Shown here: positions 46,894 through 55,078 of the stretch, piece after piece
Layout of the letters: each line of letters opens with the position of its first letter
Position numbering within the stretch: position 1 is the stretch's first letter
NCBI GenBank assembly: GCA_910585715.1
Contig: CAJUEX010000006.1
Location: forward strand, 38,107 to 102,106
Direction of reading: 5' to 3'
From: an uncultured Lachnospiraceae bacterium
GTDB taxonomy: Bacteria; Bacillota; Clostridia; Lachnospirales; Lachnospiraceae
Length of the DNA: 64,000 nucleotides
Program-made: the position numbers and the translations under genes
Notes under the pieces: generated by a model
What the model saw: the letters and a program-made list of their open reading frames with translations, nothing else
Database searches by the model: none
Told to the model about the DNA's origin: nothing

Positions 46894-47201
46894 ATAACAG
46901 TTCAGCCCACAGCTTTGCCGCACAGGAATCGGAACCGGCGTAACAGTTCAGCCAGCAGTCCCTGCAGGAATCGGAACAGGGCTTTGACAGAACATGATTC
47001 TACGTCGTCACGCTCCCGCTCTGATAAAAACGCAGCAGTGCTAAGCTCGAAAGAACCTCGCTAAGCGCTGGCGTTTTTATAAGGACTCCTTTAGAAGTCA
47101 TGTTCTGTCAAAGCCCTGTTCCGATTCCTGCGGGGGCTGCTGGCTGAACTGTTACGCCGGTTCCGATTCCTGTGCGGCAAAGCTGCTGGCTGAACTGTTA
47201 C
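46894..47201. repeat. Large nested palindrome (about 104-bp arms), MITE-like
   Basis: The left arm (46894-46997) and right arm (47098-47201) are near-perfect inverted copies. Each contains the sequence TAACAGTTCAGCC twice, plus GGAATCGGAAC and CTTTGACAGAACATGA. The roughly 100-bp loop holds another inverted repeat (ATAAAAACGC near 47023, GCGTTTTTAT near 47071). The whole 308 bases could fold into one long hairpin. No gene is inside. The arm ends match the shorter repeats at 34.1, 51.3, 52.3 and 54.1 kb. Confidence 0.85.
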
Positions 47202-47223
47202 AAGAAAGAGGTTGAAAATCTAT

Positions 47224-47985
47224 ATGAAAAAAATTGCGATTGTAACCGGTGCTTCCGGCGGTATGGGACAGGTATTTGTGCGGGAACTGGCAAAGGAACC
47301 CCTTGATGAAATATGGATTGTCGGCAGAAATGAAAAACGACTGCTTGCATTGAGGGAGGAATATGGTGAGAGAGTAGTGTCTGTTTGCAGGAACCTGACC
47401 CAAAATGCAGATTTGTTATCTTTTGCGGACCTGCTGGAAGAACAGAAACCGTCTGTCCTATGGCTGGTAAATAATGCGGGAATTGCAAAAATGGCGCCTT
47501 CAGCGGAGTTTACATTTTCTGAAATAGAACAGACAATTAATTTAAACTGCAAAGCCCCGCTCTTTCTTATTAATGTGTGTATTCCCTATATGGAAAGAGG
47601 GGCAAAAATACTGAATATTTCTTCCTCTTCTGCATTTCAGCCTGTGCCCCATATCAATTTATATGCCGCTACAAAAGCCTTTGAACGCAGTTATTCACGG
47701 GCTCTTAATGCAGAATTAAAACCCGGCGGGATTACGGTAACAGCAGTTTGTCCAGGCTGGGTGGACACAGATATGCTGTCAAAAGAAATGAACGGGAAAA
47801 AGGTACGTTTCCCGGGAATTGTTTCTCCCGAAAAGGTTGTGAGGAAAGCATTAAAAGATGCAAAAAAGGGAAGGGATATGTCTATATGCTCTTTTTATGT
47901 GAAGTGTCAGCATCTGAACGTAAAGTTAATGCCTCAAAGACTGACAATGAAAATCTGGCTGCATGGCATTAAAGATTATTTGTGA
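47224..47985 (+). CDS. Short-chain dehydrogenase/reductase (SDR)
   Basis: This 253-aa classical SDR has the cofactor motif TGASGGMG (from residue 8), NNAG in the next strand, the catalytic serine in NISSSSAF and Tyr147-xxx-Lys151 (YAATK). It ends with PEKVVRKALKDAKKGRD, as in DltE/YqjQ-like SDRs. I chose ATG 47224 (MKKIAIVTGASGG), since homologues begin there; a TTG at 47212 is possible and is nearer to AAGAAAGAGG. The condensation-like gene starts 16 bp downstream, so the two are an operon, and the SDR may reduce a carbonyl in the same small pathway. Confidence 0.88.
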   Translation: MKKIAIVTGASGGMGQVFVRELAKEPLDEIWIVGRNEKRLLALREEYGERVVSVCRNLTQNADLLSFADLLEEQKPSVLWLVNNAGIAKMAPSAEFTFSEIEQTINLNCKAPLFLINVCIPYMERGAKILNISSSSAFQPVPHINLYAATKAFERSYSRALNAELKPGGITVTAVCPGWVDTDMLSKEMNGKKVRFPGIVSPEKVVRKALKDAKKGRDMSICSFYVKCQHLNVKLMPQRLTMKIWLHGIKDYL

Positions 47986-48001
47986 GGAGAATAAGGAGAA
48001 A

Positions 48002-49201
48002 ATGATAGAAATTATTACAGAACGCCCGAATTTATTTGAGCCAAATGTATATATTACCATGTGCGTGGAAATTGCGGGAAACATATGCCCGCATAAACTG
48101 GCTGCTGCCATACGGGAAGCATATAAAGTAAACGAGGCCGCCATGTCAAAAATTGTTTTGGAACAGGGGACTGCTTATTATGAGAAGCTGCCTGTTTCCA
48201 AATGCAGGGTGGAGATTACCGATAAAAACTGGATGGAGCTTGTGAGGGAAAATGAAAGGCTTCCACTTGCAATAGATAAAGGAGAATTAATCAGAAGCTT
48301 TGTGGTTCCGGGGAAATCGGATACCCGGCTTGTGGTTATGGCCCATCATCTGGCAGGCGACGGGAAAGCTATAATATACTTTATTAAAGATATTATGAGA
48401 GCCCTGGCTGAAATGCCGCTTACATATAAGCCCCTTGAGGTGCTCACAGGAAGCTCCTTTTCAAAAACGAAGCTATCCATACCGGCAAGATTTTATGCCT
48501 GCTACTGCAGATATAAGTGGAAAAATGATGTTTTTACATGGCAGGACTATTATGATATACATAATAAATACTGGAAAAATTTTTATTCCAATATACAATG
48601 CAAAACCTTGTCTGCTTCTGAAACGGAGCAGATAATAGAAAAGGCAAAGCAAACCGGCTGTTCCGTCAATAGTTATCTTATAACAATGTTCTTGCAGAAA
48701 TATCAGAAAAAATGTGAAATCGGAATACCTGTCAGCATACGGAAAAAAACAGATGAAACCATGTCAAACCTTACCTCTGGTATTCGTATAAAACATCAGT
48801 TTGATACGAAAAAAAACTTTACAGAAAATGTGGTACAGGTTCATAGGAAGATAGGACAAGAGCTGCAACAACGGAGAGTATTTATTTTACATTTTCTTAC
48901 GAAGCTTCCGCCCACGTTGATAGATGCTGTTTTACTAAGGACTCACGATTGTCATTATGACAGCCTGGCAGCACGGACTGCAAAAATAATGGGCTATATG
49001 GGAGAAAAAAACAGAGACTTAGGTATTACTAATTTGACAAAGCTGGATATCCCTATTCTTTATGGAAGTTATAAAATCGAAAATATAATTTTTGTTCCCC
49101 CTGCCGTTTCTTATTCTCATAACATAATTGGCATTTTAACTGTTGATGGGAAAATGACTTTTGCATTTCATAATATGGCGAGACATGACGAAAGCATTTA
49201 A
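48002..49201 (+). CDS. Stand-alone condensation-superfamily acyltransferase
   Basis: This 399-aa protein has the HHxxxDG motif, HHLAGDG, with His115 and His116 and Asp120. It also has the second-lobe features of condensation/alcohol-acyltransferase enzymes (for example GIPVSIRKKTDETMSNLTSG). No A or carrier domain is attached. Such free enzymes transfer acyl groups to an alcohol or amine, for example the PapA family and wax or lipid acyltransferases. ATG 48002 has AAGGAG 4-9 bases upstream. It follows the SDR gene by 16 bp. Function is inferred as lipid or small-molecule acylation; the substrate is unknown. Confidence 0.8.
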   Translation: MIEIITERPNLFEPNVYITMCVEIAGNICPHKLAAAIREAYKVNEAAMSKIVLEQGTAYYEKLPVSKCRVEITDKNWMELVRENERLPLAIDKGELIRSFVVPGKSDTRLVVMAHHLAGDGKAIIYFIKDIMRALAEMPLTYKPLEVLTGSSFSKTKLSIPARFYACYCRYKWKNDVFTWQDYYDIHNKYWKNFYSNIQCKTLSASETEQIIEKAKQTGCSVNSYLITMFLQKYQKKCEIGIPVSIRKKTDETMSNLTSGIRIKHQFDTKKNFTENVVQVHRKIGQELQQRRVFILHFLTKLPPTLIDAVLLRTHDCHYDSLAARTAKIMGYMGEKNRDLGITNLTKLDIPILYGSYKIENIIFVPPAVSYSHNIIGILTVDGKMTFAFHNMARHDESI

Positions 49202-49283
49202 AGCATATTACAAATAATTGGAAAGGTTATTTCATCTTGCGCTTTTTGTTTAATGCCAAAAGAGGTTTCTTTAAAGTACTTAT

Positions 49284-49391
49284 AAGATATTTCGGTTAAT
49301 TTTAACCTAAACATCTTACAAGGAACTTGAAAAATTACTTTTTGCAAGGTATACTAAAAGAAATTCAGGGAAAAACTAACCGAAATATCTT
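49284..49391. promoter_or_regulatory. 15-bp inverted repeat ahead of the DUF4143 gene
   Basis: AAGATATTTCGGTTA (49284-49298) and its exact inverse TAACCGAAATATCTT (49377-49391) enclose 78 bp. The second copy ends next to the ribosome-binding site AGGGG of the ATPase gene. The pair may be two operator sites, a leader RNA stem that hides the ribosome-binding site, or a small decayed insertion. Confidence 0.6.
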
Positions 49392-49406
49392 TTAGGGGAA
49401 ATTAGC

Positions 49407-50666
49407 ATGGAGTATGAAATTAAGAGAGATTACTATTTAGAACAGCTGGTAAAACGTAAAAATAATGGTTTAATTAAAATCATAACCGGTATCAGGAGAT
49501 GTGGAAAGTCTTTTTTGCTTCGTACATTATTCAAAAAACATCTGCTGGAAAGTGGAGTGGATGAAAGCCACATTATTGAAATGGCTTTTGATTTGTTTGA
49601 CAATATAGATTATAGAGAACCGAGGAAATTCTATCCGTGGGCAAAGGAACAGCTTAAGGATGATGGAAAATACTATTTTCTGTTAGATGAAGTACAGCTG
49701 TTGGGTGAATTTGTAAGCGTTCTGAATGGTTTGGCGGATAAAAAAAATTGTGATGTTTATGTTACCGGAAGTAATGCCAGATTTCTTTCCAAGGACATTG
49801 CAACAGAATTTGGAGGTAGGGGTGATGAGGTCCATATGTATCCGTTAAGCTTTTCCGAGTTTATGTCCGTATATGATGGAAACCGTTACGATGGATGGAA
49901 CGAGTATGTTACATATGGCGGTATTCCTCTTATTGTGCTGGCGGAAACCGAAGAGCAGAAAATGGCTATGCTGGATAATCTGTTTAAGGAAACCTATGTC
50001 CGTGATATTGTGAAACGAAACAAAATAAGAAGCATTGGCGAAATGGAGATGCTGCTGGATGTATTGTCGTCTGCAATTGGAGCGTTGACAAATCCCAATA
50101 AGCTTCAGAAAACATTTAAGAGTGTGTATAAATCAAAAATAACGGCTACGACTATTACAAAGTATATAGAGTATCTTGAGGATGCGTTTCTGATTGAAGA
50201 GGCAAGGCGTTACGATATAAAAGGAAAATCATATATTGGCACACCGCTTAAATATTATTTTATGGATATGGGTCTTAGAAATTCACGAATTAATTTCAGG
50301 CAAATGGAAGTAACGCATTTGATGGAAAATGTAATTTACAATGAACTTAAAATGCGCAGTTTCAGTGTTGATGTGGGAAATCTTACCACCGTAGAAAGAG
50401 GTAAAGATGGTAAGCCGGTAAAGAAACAGTTAGAAGTTGATTTTATTTGCAATAAAGGTTTCAAAAAGTATTATATTCAGTCAGCCTATATGCTTGGAAC
50501 AAAGGAGAAGCTGGCACAGGAAATCAGGCCGTTTTTGAAAATCAATGATTCATTTAAGAAAGTTATAATCACATCAGACACCCCAAAGCCTTTTTATAGT
50601 GAAGAGGGTATTCTGATGATGAATGTATATGACTTTTTGCTGAATGCGGATTCGCTGGAATTATAG
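49407..50666 (+). CDS. AAA ATPase with DUF4143 domain
   Basis: This 419-aa protein has a Walker A motif (GIRRCGKS, about 28-35), Walker B (YYFLLDEVQ), the sensor VTGSNARFLSKD and the C-terminal DUF4143 region (SAIGALTNPNKLQKTFKS...). Proteins of this family are widespread in anaerobes. Their function is not established; a link to defence or toxin-antitoxin-like behaviour has been suggested because of the restriction-endonuclease-like C-terminal domain. AGGGG precedes the ATG. It appears to be a single gene, with the next start 71 bp downstream. Confidence 0.9.
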   Translation: MEYEIKRDYYLEQLVKRKNNGLIKIITGIRRCGKSFLLRTLFKKHLLESGVDESHIIEMAFDLFDNIDYREPRKFYPWAKEQLKDDGKYYFLLDEVQLLGEFVSVLNGLADKKNCDVYVTGSNARFLSKDIATEFGGRGDEVHMYPLSFSEFMSVYDGNRYDGWNEYVTYGGIPLIVLAETEEQKMAMLDNLFKETYVRDIVKRNKIRSIGEMEMLLDVLSSAIGALTNPNKLQKTFKSVYKSKITATTITKYIEYLEDAFLIEEARRYDIKGKSYIGTPLKYYFMDMGLRNSRINFRQMEVTHLMENVIYNELKMRSFSVDVGNLTTVERGKDGKPVKKQLEVDFICNKGFKKYYIQSAYMLGTKEKLAQEIRPFLKINDSFKKVIITSDTPKPFYSEEGILMMNVYDFLLNADSLEL

Positions 50667-50737
50667 GGATATGTTGAAGAGTGCTCAGGTCTTGTTTTGA
50701 ATAAATATGCACATATAATGGAATGGAGGAAATCAGC

Positions 50738-51196
50738 ATGACACCTGATAAAATCCTGGAATACTGCCTTGAAAATCTGGAAGGAACAGTATTGGTTGAA
50801 AGCTGGGGTGAAAAAGGAATTTTTTACAACCCTGAAAATAAATTGAAACGGGGCATTTACGTTCTGACTGTAAAAGAAAAAGATGGTGAAAATGACAAAG
50901 GTTGCCGGTTAAACAGAGAAAATATTTATCGGGTGAATCTGGGCGTGCGCAAGGAAACCTTTAGGAAGCTGTTTGGTTCCATACCAAAACGACCCGGTAA
51001 AGGTGGAATAGTTGACATGGAATATGATTTTTCCACGCTCAATAAAATTCTTCCCCATCCAGTATATGCGTGGATGGGATGGATATGTGCCCTTAATCCG
51101 TCATTAGAAACCTTTAGGGAGTTGGAGCCGCTTATCAGGGAAGCATATGAGTATGCAAGGGAAAAGTATTTGAAAAAACTGCACTTGCCTGGATAA
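50738..51196 (+). CDS. DUF6194-family protein of unknown function
   Basis: This 152-aa soluble protein starts MTPDKILEYCLENLEGT, with GGAGG 8 bases upstream of ATG 50738; the earlier in-frame ATG at 50723 overlaps the ribosome-binding site. The pattern VESWGEKGIFYNP...LKRGIYVLTVKEKDGEND and the closing HPVYAWMGWICALNPS is that of small proteins known as DUF6194, related in shape to MmcQ/YjbR proteins. No catalytic residues are known. No operon partner is evident. Confidence 0.75.
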   Translation: MTPDKILEYCLENLEGTVLVESWGEKGIFYNPENKLKRGIYVLTVKEKDGENDKGCRLNRENIYRVNLGVRKETFRKLFGSIPKRPGKGGIVDMEYDFSTLNKILPHPVYAWMGWICALNPSLETFRELEPLIREAYEYAREKYLKKLHLPG

Positions 51197-51251
51197 ATAC
51201 AACTGACAGTGAAGTCAGCCGTATTTCATCAGACAGAAAATCATTTTCTGC

Positions 51252-51303
51252 CTGCAGCCGGTTCTGGTTCCGGTGTGGGAAAGCTGCGGGATGAACTGTT
51301 ACG
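51252..51303. repeat. Single arm of the GTAACAGTTCAGCC repeat family
   Basis: The segment resembles the right arm of the large palindrome at 47150-47201 (GCCGGTTC, TTCCGGTGTG, AAGCTGC and the end GAACTGTTAC). Its left partner is missing or too decayed to see. Confidence 0.5.
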
Positions 51304-51504
51304 TGGAATATGCTGCCTGACACATTTCTTTAAAATTGTGTCAGTTACTGCTAACTCCTTGAACATTTTCTTTCCCTATACTATCATATGCCAAAAAGCA
51401 ATACAGGAAAAATGCTGTAAATGAAAATGCCTTGCAAAAAAGTTAGCAGCATGATTTGAAAGATAATGATATTTGGGTTCATAAAGGAGAGGAGCAAAGG
51501 AATA

Positions 51505-52182
51505 ATGAAAATACTTATTATAAACGGAAGCCCCAGAAAAAACGGCGCCACTGCAGGAATATTATGGAAAATGCAGGAGGAAGTTTCTAGGCAAAAAGAT
51601 ACCAAAGCAGAAATGGTGCATCTGGCAGATTTGAATATGGGATATTGCAAAGGGTGTGGACATTGCTTTCAAAATGGAAGCTGTATCATAAAGGATGACG
51701 GAGAAAAACTGGAAAAAAAGATACAGGAAGCGGATGGAGTTATCCTCGGCTCACCAACCTATGCAAGCAATGTGTCAGGGCAGATGAAGGTATTTGTCGA
51801 TCGGATGCATTTGGTAATGGAGCAGGGGCTTTGGGGAAAATATGGGATTGTAGTAACAACTGGAGAAAATTACGGAAACAGGGATGCCGCAAATGTGCTG
51901 AAAAGACTGATTCAGTATTCCGGAGGGATTGTCTGTCAAAGCATTGTCCGAAACATACCATTTTCCCATAGCATGGAAAATGATAGAAAATTGCAAAAAC
52001 AAATAGATGTTGCTTCCAAAAGGTTATATGAATCCATTAGCAGAAGAAAACAATATCCCATTCAGCGCCTTTTTCATATAATTGTTTTTTATGTGGGTAT
52101 CAGGCCCTTTGTGCTAAAAAAAGGAAAAGCCTATATGGGAGTAAGAAAAAAGTGGGAAAATACCACGAATCTATGCCCTTAG
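51505..52182 (+). CDS. NADPH-dependent FMN reductase / iron-sulfur flavoprotein-like
   Basis: This 225-aa flavodoxin-fold protein starts MKILIINGSPRKNGATAGIL, the phosphate-binding loop for FMN. The Cys motif YCKGCGHCFQNGSCIIKDD is typical of the iron-sulfur flavoprotein subfamily, and SPTYASNVSGQMKVFVDR is the flavin ring loop. The first ATG in frame is at 51466, but 51505 matches family starts and follows AAAGGAGAGG. It probably passes electrons from NAD(P)H to small acceptors in the cytoplasm. It stands alone. Confidence 0.88.
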   Translation: MKILIINGSPRKNGATAGILWKMQEEVSRQKDTKAEMVHLADLNMGYCKGCGHCFQNGSCIIKDDGEKLEKKIQEADGVILGSPTYASNVSGQMKVFVDRMHLVMEQGLWGKYGIVVTTGENYGNRDAANVLKRLIQYSGGIVCQSIVRNIPFSHSMENDRKLQKQIDVASKRLYESISRRKQYPIQRLFHIIVFYVGIRPFVLKKGKAYMGVRKKWENTTNLCP

Positions 52183-52260
52183 TATTCGCTTCCTTTTAAC
52201 CCGATATATATATTTGTTGTATATTTACTGGCAAAGCAGGCTAAACTGCACCGATAAAAA

Positions 52261-52349
52261 GTAACAATTCAGCCAGCAGTTTTTTTCACAGGCAAGTGTG
52301 GTAAATGCTAGTTTGTTGACTATGAAAAAACTGCTGGCTAAACCATTAC
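52261..52349. repeat. Palindromic repeat (GTAACAATTCAGCCAGCAG family)
   Basis: The ends GTAACAATTCAGCCAGCAGT (52261-52280) and, inverted, ACTGCTGGCTAAACCATTAC (52330-52349) would pair through most of their length. The adjoining TTTTTTTCA / TGAAAAAA stretches extend the stem. It belongs to the same family as the 46.9-47.2 kb palindrome and sits directly upstream of a regulated promoter. Confidence 0.7.
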
Positions 52350-52352
52350 AAT

Positions 52353-52440
52353 AAAAGTGACACGCTGTCACTTTTACATTGACAAACGAAAATATAAACA
52401 GTATAATGAATTTATGAAAAAGTGACAGCATGTCATTTTA
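52353..52440 (+). promoter_or_regulatory. Promoter bracketed by two TetR-type operators
   Basis: TTGACA (52379-52384) and TATAAT (52402-52407) are 17 bp apart. A perfect dyad with 10-bp arms, AAAAGTGACA-CGC-TGTCACTTTT (52353-52375), lies just upstream of the -35 box. A close copy, AAAAGTGACA-GCA-TGTCATTTTA (52418-52440), lies just downstream of the start. The TetR-type protein encoded from 52606 is the likely ligand-controlled repressor, and the two sites would allow tight control. Confidence 0.85.
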
Positions 52441-52605
52441 AGTAAATATTGCGCCATATGGATAAATAATGATAAATTATCATTTAAAATAAAAAAAGAA
52501 GCATTCTTCGGCAAGGGAACGATAGTAAAAAACATTGAATGAAACATTGAATGAAAAAGTTAATGAAGTATCAAATTAAAAGCAAACTGAAATAAGGAAA
52601 CAATC

Positions 52606-53253
52606 ATGCCAAAAGTAAAAGAATCCTATACAGCAGAAAAAAAAGAATTTATCCTTCATTGCACGAAAGAAGCACTAAAGGAAAAAGCATATAATCAGCT
52701 CACCATGCGGGATGTGATCCGAAAGACGGGCTTTAGCCAGGGGACTATTTATCAATATTACAAAAACCTGGATGAAATATTAAATGTGATTATCTGCAGA
52801 TATATGCACAGAATGAAGGAAGAAATAGAAAGCTGTCTGGAAAAAGAAATAGAATTTAACAGATGCTATGAAATGGTCTGCAATTGCATGGTAAGCTTGT
52901 ATAAAGAATCCCCCGTCCTTTTTGAAGCCGTTATGGGAGAAGTATCTTATTCCAAAGAAAATTCCAAAGGAAAGGGCCTGGAAAATGATGTGCTTCATGA
53001 AATATATCTGGTGGGAGAAGAGCTGAATGAAGTTGTTATCCGCATATTGAAAAAGGGTATGGAAAGCGGAAGTGTGGAGAGCGGATTGAATTTGCACGTG
53101 GCTGTATTTTATATGTGGTCATCCATAGGGCAGACCATTCTGTTTTCCAGTAAAAAGAAGCAATATATCAGGCAGCAGCTGGGCATGGACGAGGAGGAGT
53201 ATAGAAGGCAGAGCTTTGAGCTGATTATAAAGTCTGTCAGGAAATACGGATGA
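52606..53253 (+). CDS. TetR/AcrR family transcriptional regulator
   Basis: This 215-aa protein has the helix-turn-helix at about 12-60 (FILHCTKEALKEKAYNQLTMRDVIRKTGFSQGTIYQYYKNLDEIL) and a helical sensor domain. It is 166 bp downstream of the double-operator promoter and followed by an FMN-binding fragment and a methyltransferase gene on the same strand, which are likely co-transcribed. Confidence 0.9.
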   Translation: MPKVKESYTAEKKEFILHCTKEALKEKAYNQLTMRDVIRKTGFSQGTIYQYYKNLDEILNVIICRYMHRMKEEIESCLEKEIEFNRCYEMVCNCMVSLYKESPVLFEAVMGEVSYSKENSKGKGLENDVLHEIYLVGEELNEVVIRILKKGMESGSVESGLNLHVAVFYMWSSIGQTILFSSKKKQYIRQQLGMDEEEYRRQSFELIIKSVRKYG

Positions 53254-53286
53254 CCTGATTTTATTAAGTAAAAAGGGAGGGAAGAA

Positions 53287-53433
53287 ATGGTTTTAAAAAT
53301 AATAGAACAAATAGTAGAACAGCAGACTTTGCAGGTGGATGCAGTTTCAGGTGCAACGAATTCCAGCCTTGTGCTGAGAAAAGCAGTGGAAAATGCAGTA
53401 ACAAATGGAACTCAAAAAAAGATTAAATTCTAA
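53287..53433 (+). pseudogene. FMN-binding domain fragment, 48 aa
   Basis: The frame reads MVLKIIEQIVEQQTLQVDAV then SGATNSSLVLRKAVENAV. SGATNSS is the motif for covalent FMN attachment in FMN-binding domain proteins, and the sequence is the C-terminal third of such a domain. Full-length proteins carry about 60-100 more residues before it. A good ribosome-binding site (GGGAGGGAAGAA) precedes the ATG, so the short peptide may still be translated, but it looks N-terminally truncated. Confidence 0.7.
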
Positions 53434-53461
53434 CAGAAAAAATGCTGGCAGGGAGATAAAA

Positions 53462-54106
53462 ATGAATTTTGATGAAAGAGACAATTCCCTAAAATATTGG
53501 GAGAATTTTTATAAAACGAACCGGAAAAGTGAAATTAAAACAGATGACTGGCTGGAGGAATTTACCGCCATTATAGAAGGCTGTTCCACGCCCGTAATAG
53601 AGTTGGGCTGCGGCAGGGGCAATGATACCGTGTATTTAACAGGAAAAGGAAAAAAGGTGATTGCCTGTGACCAGTCAAAAAATGCGCTTCATCATATAAA
53701 AGTCAATTTTCCGGAAATATATGATACAAAATGTTTCAATATGCTAAACGGCCTGCCTTTTGACAATCAGTCGGCTTCGCTGATAATTGCGGACTTATGC
53801 CTGCATTATTTTAGAGAAACAGACACATTTCACATTATGCATGAAATACAAGGGGTTCTGACGCCAAATGGACATCTTATTCTCAGAGTCAATTCCATAA
53901 ATGACGTAAATTATGGCGCCGGACAGGGAAGAGAAATAGAACATCATCTGTATGTGACGGATGATAATAGATTAAAACGATTCTTTGATGAAGAGGATAT
54001 ACGGTATTTCTTCCGTGACTTTCATATAGAATGTGTTCGGGAAGAAACACTGTTGAGAACCAAGCAAGAAAAGCAAGTGTATAAGGTGTGTTTACGAAAC
54101 AGATAA
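53462..54106 (+). CDS. Class I SAM-dependent methyltransferase
   Basis: This 214-aa protein has SAM motif I (VIELGCGRGNDTVYL, about 44-58), the acidic end of strand 2 (VIACDQS), motif IV region LIIADLCLHYF and motif post-III GVLTPNGHLILRVNS. This is a Methyltransf_11/25 type fold. ATG 53462 has GGGAG upstream; the frame from 53405 overlaps the FMN-binding fragment and lacks homology. The substrate cannot be inferred; its place behind the TetR gene suggests a detoxifying methylation (weak inference). Confidence 0.85.
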   Translation: MNFDERDNSLKYWENFYKTNRKSEIKTDDWLEEFTAIIEGCSTPVIELGCGRGNDTVYLTGKGKKVIACDQSKNALHHIKVNFPEIYDTKCFNMLNGLPFDNQSASLIIADLCLHYFRETDTFHIMHEIQGVLTPNGHLILRVNSINDVNYGAGQGREIEHHLYVTDDNRLKRFFDEEDIRYFFRDFHIECVREETLLRTKQEKQVYKVCLRNR

Positions 54107-54111
54107 AAAAG

Positions 54112-54163
54112 CATAACAGTTCAGTCTTTTATTTTATTACACGGAAATCAGAACTATTACAAA
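54112..54163. repeat. Weak member of the TAACAGTTCAG palindrome family
   Basis: The segment starts GCATAACAGTTCAGTC and ends AATCAGAACTATTACAA; the ends are imperfect inverted copies of each other and of the repeats at 46.9 and 52.3 kb. Confidence 0.45.
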
Positions 54164-54195
54164 AAAGCAAATAAAAACTATAGGGAGGAAAAACG

Positions 54196-54963
54196 TTGAT
54201 AGGAATTTATTTTAGCGGTACAGGCAACAGCCGGTTTTGCGTGGAGTATTTTTTAAAAAAGCTTGCACCCGGAGCAAAGTTATACTCTATAGAAGATGAA
54301 AACGTATGTAAGGAGCTTGAAAAAGAAAAGGAAATTGTTTTGGGATATCCGGTCTATTACAGCAATCTGCCCAAAATCCTGCAGGATTTTCTTAATAATC
54401 ATGCCCATTTATGGAAGGGAAAGAAAATCTATCTCATAGCTACAATGGGATTATTCAGCGGTGACGGAACCGGAGTGGCAGCAAGAAGGTTAAAAAAGTA
54501 TGGCACTCAAATAACCGGAGGGCTGCATTTAAAAATGCCGGATTGCATTACGGATGTAAAGCTTCTGAAGAAATCCACAGAAGAAAACAAGAAGATGGTA
54601 AGCAGAGCAAAACGGAAAATAGAACATGCCGCAGTCCTTTATAGACAAGGAAAGCCAATGAAGGAAGGCTTGAACACTTTATATCATCTGGCAGGTCTGT
54701 TTGGACAGAGGCTGTACTTTCCCAATAAGACAAAAAGCTATACAGACCAGTTGAAAATTGATGGAAATAAGTGCATTGGATGCGGCAAATGCGTAAGTCT
54801 CTGTCCCATGAAAAATATTACATTAAAACAAGAACAGGATAAGGCAGTTCCGGGCAATACCTGTACAATGTGCTACCGCTGTATCAATCACTGCCCGAAG
54901 CAGGCCATTACATTAATTGGCAAAAGAGTATTGCAGCAAGGTACCATTGAAAAATATATGTAA
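54196..54963 (+). CDS. EFR1-type flavodoxin-ferredoxin protein
   Basis: This 255-aa protein joins a flavodoxin-like domain (about 1-160; first loop IYFSGTGNSRF binds FMN phosphate) to a C-terminal pair of 4Fe-4S clusters: C-IG-C-GK-C-VSL-C-P and C-TM-C-YR-C-INH-C-P. The start is TTG 54196 (read as Met), with GGGAGG 8 bases upstream; no ATG gives a full flavodoxin domain. It is an electron carrier common in gut anaerobes. The next gene is convergent. Confidence 0.88.
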   Translation: MIGIYFSGTGNSRFCVEYFLKKLAPGAKLYSIEDENVCKELEKEKEIVLGYPVYYSNLPKILQDFLNNHAHLWKGKKIYLIATMGLFSGDGTGVAARRLKKYGTQITGGLHLKMPDCITDVKLLKKSTEENKKMVSRAKRKIEHAAVLYRQGKPMKEGLNTLYHLAGLFGQRLYFPNKTKSYTDQLKIDGNKCIGCGKCVSLCPMKNITLKQEQDKAVPGNTCTMCYRCINHCPKQAITLIGKRVLQQGTIEKYM

Positions 54964-55078
54964 GGAAAAAATACTTATAAACGAAAAATACATATAAAAA
55001 ATGCATATAAAGAAATATATATATATAATGTATATATAAAAATATATATTAACGCAGAAATTTATAGAATAAGCCTGT

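Noticed and set aside
46894..54163. Repeats considered as a CRISPR array
   Set aside because: Copies are palindromic, unevenly spaced by kilobases, and no cas gene is present.
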